DNA of 64,000 nt. It comes from Gnetum montanum. Taxonomy: Eukaryota; Streptophyta; Gnetopsida; Gnetales; Gnetaceae. Positions 59,900 through 64,000 of this stretch are shown piece by piece; within the stretch, counting starts at the first letter, position 1; each line of letters starts with the position of its first letter. The notes below the pieces were generated by a model. It saw nothing but the letters and a program-made list of their open reading frames with translations, was not told the DNA's origin and did no database searches. The position numbers and the translations under genes are program-made. Location: the NCBI GenBank assembly GCA_015680685.1, contig MNCI01023742.1:664831-728830 (forward strand), in the 5' to 3' direction.

Positions 59900-60365
59900 T
59901 TATAACAATTATTTCCCTAGGTCATAGCATGGTTGTGAGTGTTTGGCTTTACATGCATAGACTTCTGTTACTTGGTTAACCACAAGTTGAAAATCACCTT
60001 TAATTACTAAGCATCTAATTCCTTGGTCATGAGCTACCATCATTTCCTCAATCAAACCCTTGTACTTCGCTATGTTTTTGGTACATGGGAACTCAAAATG
60101 ATCAAAGATGGATTGGATTTGACTAGATGGGAATGTTACGATGGTAGAAACATTGGCCCCATGGGTAGTTGAAGCTCTATCAAAGTGCATGATCACCTCA
60201 TAACCCTCAAGCACTTGACTAACAATACTAATATTTTCATCAGGGAACTCAGGATCTATGGTTCCTTGGTCATCAATAGGTAAAACTGTGAGTTGTATGG
60301 CTATAGCTTGACCTTTTGTTGAGGATTGAGAGATGTAATTAAGGTCAAACTCCATGGTTATCACT
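59900..60365 (-). pseudogene. M second (archaeal-type) RNase H domain
   Basis: Open over 151 codons (59909-60364). VIMHFDRASTTHGANVSTIV keeps the first Asp, FPCTKNIAKYKGLIEEMM has Lys for the catalytic Glu, and LVIKGDFQLVVNQV keeps the third acidic residue. Matches 34343-34663 of T1, which kept the Glu but lost the last Asp. Confidence 0.8.
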
Positions 60366-60775
60366 TTGCATCAGGCTATCTAGCTACTCTCATAGATATT
60401 GATCATTATGGCTCTAAGTGCATTATCTTTGCAAATGATATTGACTTAGCTTCTAAAGAGGTAGTGTCTCCACTTCTTCAATGAGAAGACTAGTGCTAGA
60501 AAACATTTCTTCACTTTAGTGTATCAGGTTTTATGGGCAACTAATGCATGACTAAGATAGTACACTAGCATTTCTACTTCTTCATCATGTTTTTGACAAA
60601 GTAAAGAGGTGATGAATGTGTCAGAGATGGCTAGGTAGATGTAAAATGGTCTACCCTCTTGTAGAGGATAGATTATTAGTAGTTGTGTCAACTCTTGCTT
60701 AAGGTTTTCAAAGGCCTCTTGGCATTGAGTTGTCCACTCATAGTCAATCCCTTTCTTAAGCAAGTGTTGCATGGA
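60366..60775 (-). pseudogene. M first RNase H domain and RT connection
   Basis: MQHLLKKGIDYEWTTQCQEAFENLKQEL (split over the frame 60524-60772) is the RT-RNase H connection. RPFYIYLAISDTFITSLLCQ, MLVYYLSHALVAHKT and LVFSLKKWRHYLFRS follow. Confidence 0.75.
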
Positions 60776-61985
60776 CTATAATTTATCTATAAGCCTAGTG
60801 ATAAACCTAGGAATACATTATAGTCTACCTTGTAATCCCTAAATCTCCTTAAGATTAATAGATGCTAATAATTTGGATATGGCCTTAACCTTATTATGAT
60901 CAACACATATCCCTACTTCATATACCACAAAGCCAAGCATCTTGCTGGTCTTGACACTAAAGACACACTTCTTGGTATTGATCCTAGGCTCATATTTAAG
61001 GCACCATTTAAGCACAAGACCTAGGTCATTGGCATGGTCACTAGCCTCTTTGGACTTAACGGCTATGTCATCCACATTATCATTAAGCAAACCTAACATG
61101 TAATCATTGAAGATATAAGTCATGACTCATTGATGGGTTGCTCCTACATTCTTGAGGCCAAATGGTATTATAGTATAATAAACGATTCCGCAAAGGGTCA
61201 TGAAGGTCATGCTAAGTTGGTGCTCTAGGTTGATCCTAATTTGGTTGTATCTTGAGAACCCATCCATAAAGGACAATAAGGCATGCCCAACCGTGGTATC
61301 AATAAGTTGATCAATACTAGGAAATGGGAAGTTGTCCTTGAGAGTTGCTTTATTTAGGTCTCAAAAATTGATGTAAATACAGATACTCCCATTTTTCTTA
61401 GGGACTACAACTATGTTGGAAAGCCATCCTGTGTCATCAATAGCCCTAATGAAACTAGCTTGGTAGAGCTTTGAGATCTCATCATGAACCACCAAGGCTA
61501 ACTTAGGTCTTATCTTACATACTTTTTTCTTAATTGGTTTAATGCTAGGGTCTAGTATGATATTATGTTGTACTAAGCATGGGTTTATGCCTAGCATATC
61601 TTCGTATGACTAAGAAAAGGCCTTAATGTTTCCTTGTAGGACCTTGGTGATGTCCTGAGCCTATTGAGATTCTAATGAGGAACTTAGTTGAATGGCTTTC
61701 TCCTCACCACTATGTGTCATGATAGGAACCTCAACCAAAGAGTCTTCAATTATGTCATCCACCTCTAAGTCAAGGGATTTGACTAGGTTTTCAAGCCACT
61801 CTAAGCATTTCACTATTAAGGCTATGCAGTTGACAAGACTCTCCAGCTCAAGATCTAGGCAATTAGCCTTAATATACCATTCTACATCATCACGAGGTGC
61901 ACTTAGACTCAAAGGTAGATTGATCAACTCCCAAGTACTTATACATTGATCTTGCATGTCAACCAAAATCATATTAAGTGGAACC
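60776..61985 (-). pseudogene. M reverse transcriptase, broken
   Basis: The acidic leader is open (61661-61972, LDLELESLVNCIALIVKCLEW). Then HNIILDPSIKPIKKKVCKI, SNIVVVPKKNGSICIYINF, FPFPSIDQLIDT, FMDGFSRYNQI and GLKNVGATHQ. The catalytic box reads LNDNVDDIAVKSK (about 61065), with Asn at the Tyr position and DD intact. RINTKKCVFSVKTSKMLGFVV and NKVKAISKLLAS follow. Confidence 0.83.
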
Positions 61986-62560
61986 TAGGTAAAAATTAAT
62001 AAACAATGTCAAAATGCTATAAAATCATGCAAACACATTCTATTCTAGTGCAAACAAGGTCATCCAAGGCTATAAATAAGATAAAAGCAAGCAAACAAAA
62101 TCTAATATAGGCCCAGTAAAGGTCGAACAAAGGAGAACACAATGAATAAGACTGCAATCAATCAACAAGGGTCATGGTTTTCCCAGTTTTATGCTTTGGC
62201 AAGCCATAATGCCATGGTGCCAAATAGGCATCAAGAAAAGATCAAACCCCACTATTTGATACTAATCAAAGGCAAACAAAGGCAAATAAGATAGATAAAA
62301 GAAGTATAAGGCTATGTAGAGGCTACAAGAAGGTTATCAAGGTTAATAATGCAACCTAAGCCCAAAAATAAGTTGAAACGTTGAGCAAAGCCTACTACAT
62401 ATGGTCAAACTTGGCTAATATAGGTCAAAAGAGGTTGGGTGTTGCTAGTTTTAGGCCTTAATAGGCCATGATTCAAGGCTACAAAGCTATTAGGTGGGTT
62501 TAGAAATTAGTCACAATTGTTTCTAGGTTGTTTGGCCTAAAAAACAAGAGTTTTGAAGCT
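61986..62560 (-). other. M spacer upstream of RT
   Basis: Non-coding. Aligns loosely with 32000-32629 of T1 and carries the GGCATTATGGCTTGCC / GGCCTTAATAGGCCATG words. The sequence GACATGCAAG just before the RT-side frame corresponds to GACATGTAG in T1. Confidence 0.5.
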
Positions 62561-64000
62561 TTTACACTAAGACCTTCTTGTTTCTATGCTAAGCCCCCCC
62601 TAAAGGGGGGTAAACCAGCATGGATGATTCCAAGGGGCTAAGTTTTGATAACTTTTGATTAGTTTTGGACATGCATGTGCATTTCTAGGGTTGTCGGTGC
62701 TATTGGACATTGCCCAAGATCAAAAGTTGTTAATTTTAAGGCTTTTTAATTGGCTTTTAAGGTCATCCCCTTATTTTCATGCTAAGTAGTTCACTGCCCT
62801 CCCCCTTCCCCAAACACCACACCCCCCCTCTTCCAATAGGATAAGGTAGCATAGAAGATTCCAAGGGGTTGAGAATTAATCAATTTTAATCAGTTTTGGG
62901 CATGCATGTGCATTCCTAGGGTTTTCAATGCTACTAGACATTACCCAATATCAAAACTTGTTAATTTTAAGCCTTTTTAATTAGTTTTTAATGTTACTCC
63001 CTTGTTTCCACACAAAGCCCCCCCTCTAGGAGGCTAAGCTAACAAGGAAGATTAAAAGGGGTTAAAAATTAACAAATTTTGGTAAGTTTTGGGCATGCAT
63101 GTGCATTCTTGGTGTTGCCAATACTGCTAGGCATTACCCAAGATCAAAATTTATCAATTTTAAGGCTTTTTAATTGGTTTTATGGGTTATCCCCTTTTTC
63201 CCACACTGATCCCTCCTCCATGGAGGTAAGTTAGTTTGGAAGATTTCAAGGGATTGAAAATTACAAAATTTTAATTAATTTTGAGCATACATGTACATTC
63301 ATCAGGTTGCTGATGCTACTGGGCATTACCCAAGATCAAAATTTATCATTTTCAAGGCTATTTTATAGGTTTTTAGGGTTACTCCCTTATTTCCATGCTA
63401 AGCCCCCACCCCCCACCCCCCACCCCCCAACAAGGGGGTAAGCCAACATGAAAGATTCCAAGGGGTTGAAAATTGAAAAATTTTAATTAGTTTTCAGCAT
63501 GCATGTGCATTCTCGGGGTTGCTAGTGCTACTAGGCATTACCCAAGATCAAAATTTATCATTTTCAAGGCTATTTCATGGGTTTTGGGGTTACCCCCTTG
63601 TTTCCATGCTAAGCCCCCCATGCATAAGGGGTAAGCCAATGTGGAAGATTCCAAGGGGTTGATCAATTTTGGAAATGCATGTGCATTCCCAAGGTTATCG
63701 TTGCTATTGGATAGTATCCCAAGATTAAAACTTGTCAATTTTAAGGCTTTTAAATTTAATTATTTTGAGGTTACCCCCTTGTTTCAACACTGAGGCCCCC
63801 CCATCCAAGGGGGTAAGCTAGCATGGAAGATTCGAAGGGGTTGAAAATTGAAAACTTTTAATTATTTTTAGGCATGCATGTGCATTCTCCAGGTTATCAG
63901 TGCCACTAGGCATTATCCAAGAACAAAACTTGTAAATTTTAAGGTTATTTAATTAACTTTTGAGGTTACCCCCTTGTTTCCATGTTAAGTGCACCCCCCC
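62561..64000 (-). repeat. tandem array of about 200-bp hairpin units in M
   Basis: The word CATGCATGTGCATT marks units at about 62669, 62901, 63094, 63286, 63498, 63675 and 63873, giving spacings of 232, 193, 192, 212, 177 and 198 bp. Each unit also has ATTACCCAAGATCAAAA, TTTTAAGGCTTTTTAATT and a GC-rich hairpin (CCATGCTAAGCCCCCC...GGGGTAAGCCAACATGG). The array runs off the window end. Units are more alike than in T1, so this array is younger or more recently homogenised. Confidence 0.88.

Larger units (their letters stand above)
35212..64000 (-). mobile_element. M: Tat-type Ty3/gypsy retrotransposon, continues past window end
   Basis: On the minus strand from 64000 down: hairpin array, spacer, RT, two RNase H domains, integrase, 3' non-coding region and 3' LTR. 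The LTR is split by element C (36114-57007). Gag, protease and 5' LTR would lie beyond 64000. It is the same family as T1: the RT leader, both RNase H domains and the LTR align block for block. The position of its LTR end against the truncated T1 integrase suggests insertion into T1. Confidence 0.78.

Overview
The window looks like intergenic DNA from a large-genome seed plant. It is AT-rich, poor in CpG, and consists almost entirely of old, broken LTR retrotransposons nested in one another. I see no intact host gene, no tRNA or rRNA gene I trust, and no prokaryotic signal. A gymnosperm or another repeat-bloated plant is plausible, but the sequence does not settle the species. All family names come from reading translated motifs by eye; nothing was searched.

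Layout. 1-7374: minus-strand Ty3/gypsy element A1 (Athila/Tat-clade type, tRNA-Asp-like primer site), cut by the window start. 7724-13790: plus-strand LTR element K with a tRNA-iMet-type primer site. It has no recognisable pol. It carries an intronless, broken copy of a CCR4-like deadenylase domain and a 5'-truncated LINE flanked by a 16-bp target duplication. 13791-20826: older debris, including a minus-strand accessory-ORF relic, an unknown plus-strand reading frame and a solo-LTR-like segment. About 20827-35211: plus-strand Tat-type element T1 (LTR, gag, protease, a 5.7 kb spacer, RT, two RNase H domains, start of integrase).

35212-64000 is a second Tat-type element, M, on the minus strand. 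Its 3' LTR is split by plus-strand element C (36114-57007), a relative of A1. C is split by minus-strand element A2 (43334-53260). T1 stops exactly where M begins, so the simplest reading is T1 containing M, M containing C, and C containing A2. LTR pairs look more similar by eye for A2 than for C, which agrees with A2 being younger.

The most unusual material lies in the Tat-type pair. Between protease and RT, T1 holds a tandem array of roughly 187-bp units, each with an imperfect hairpin, plus a 266-codon antisense reading frame. M has a related array of about 200-bp units upstream of its RT. In these reading frames nearly all in-frame stops are TAG, TAA or TGA where CAG, CAA or CGA is expected, which is the mark of methylcytosine decay. 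The long frames are therefore genuine ancestral genes, not chance openings.
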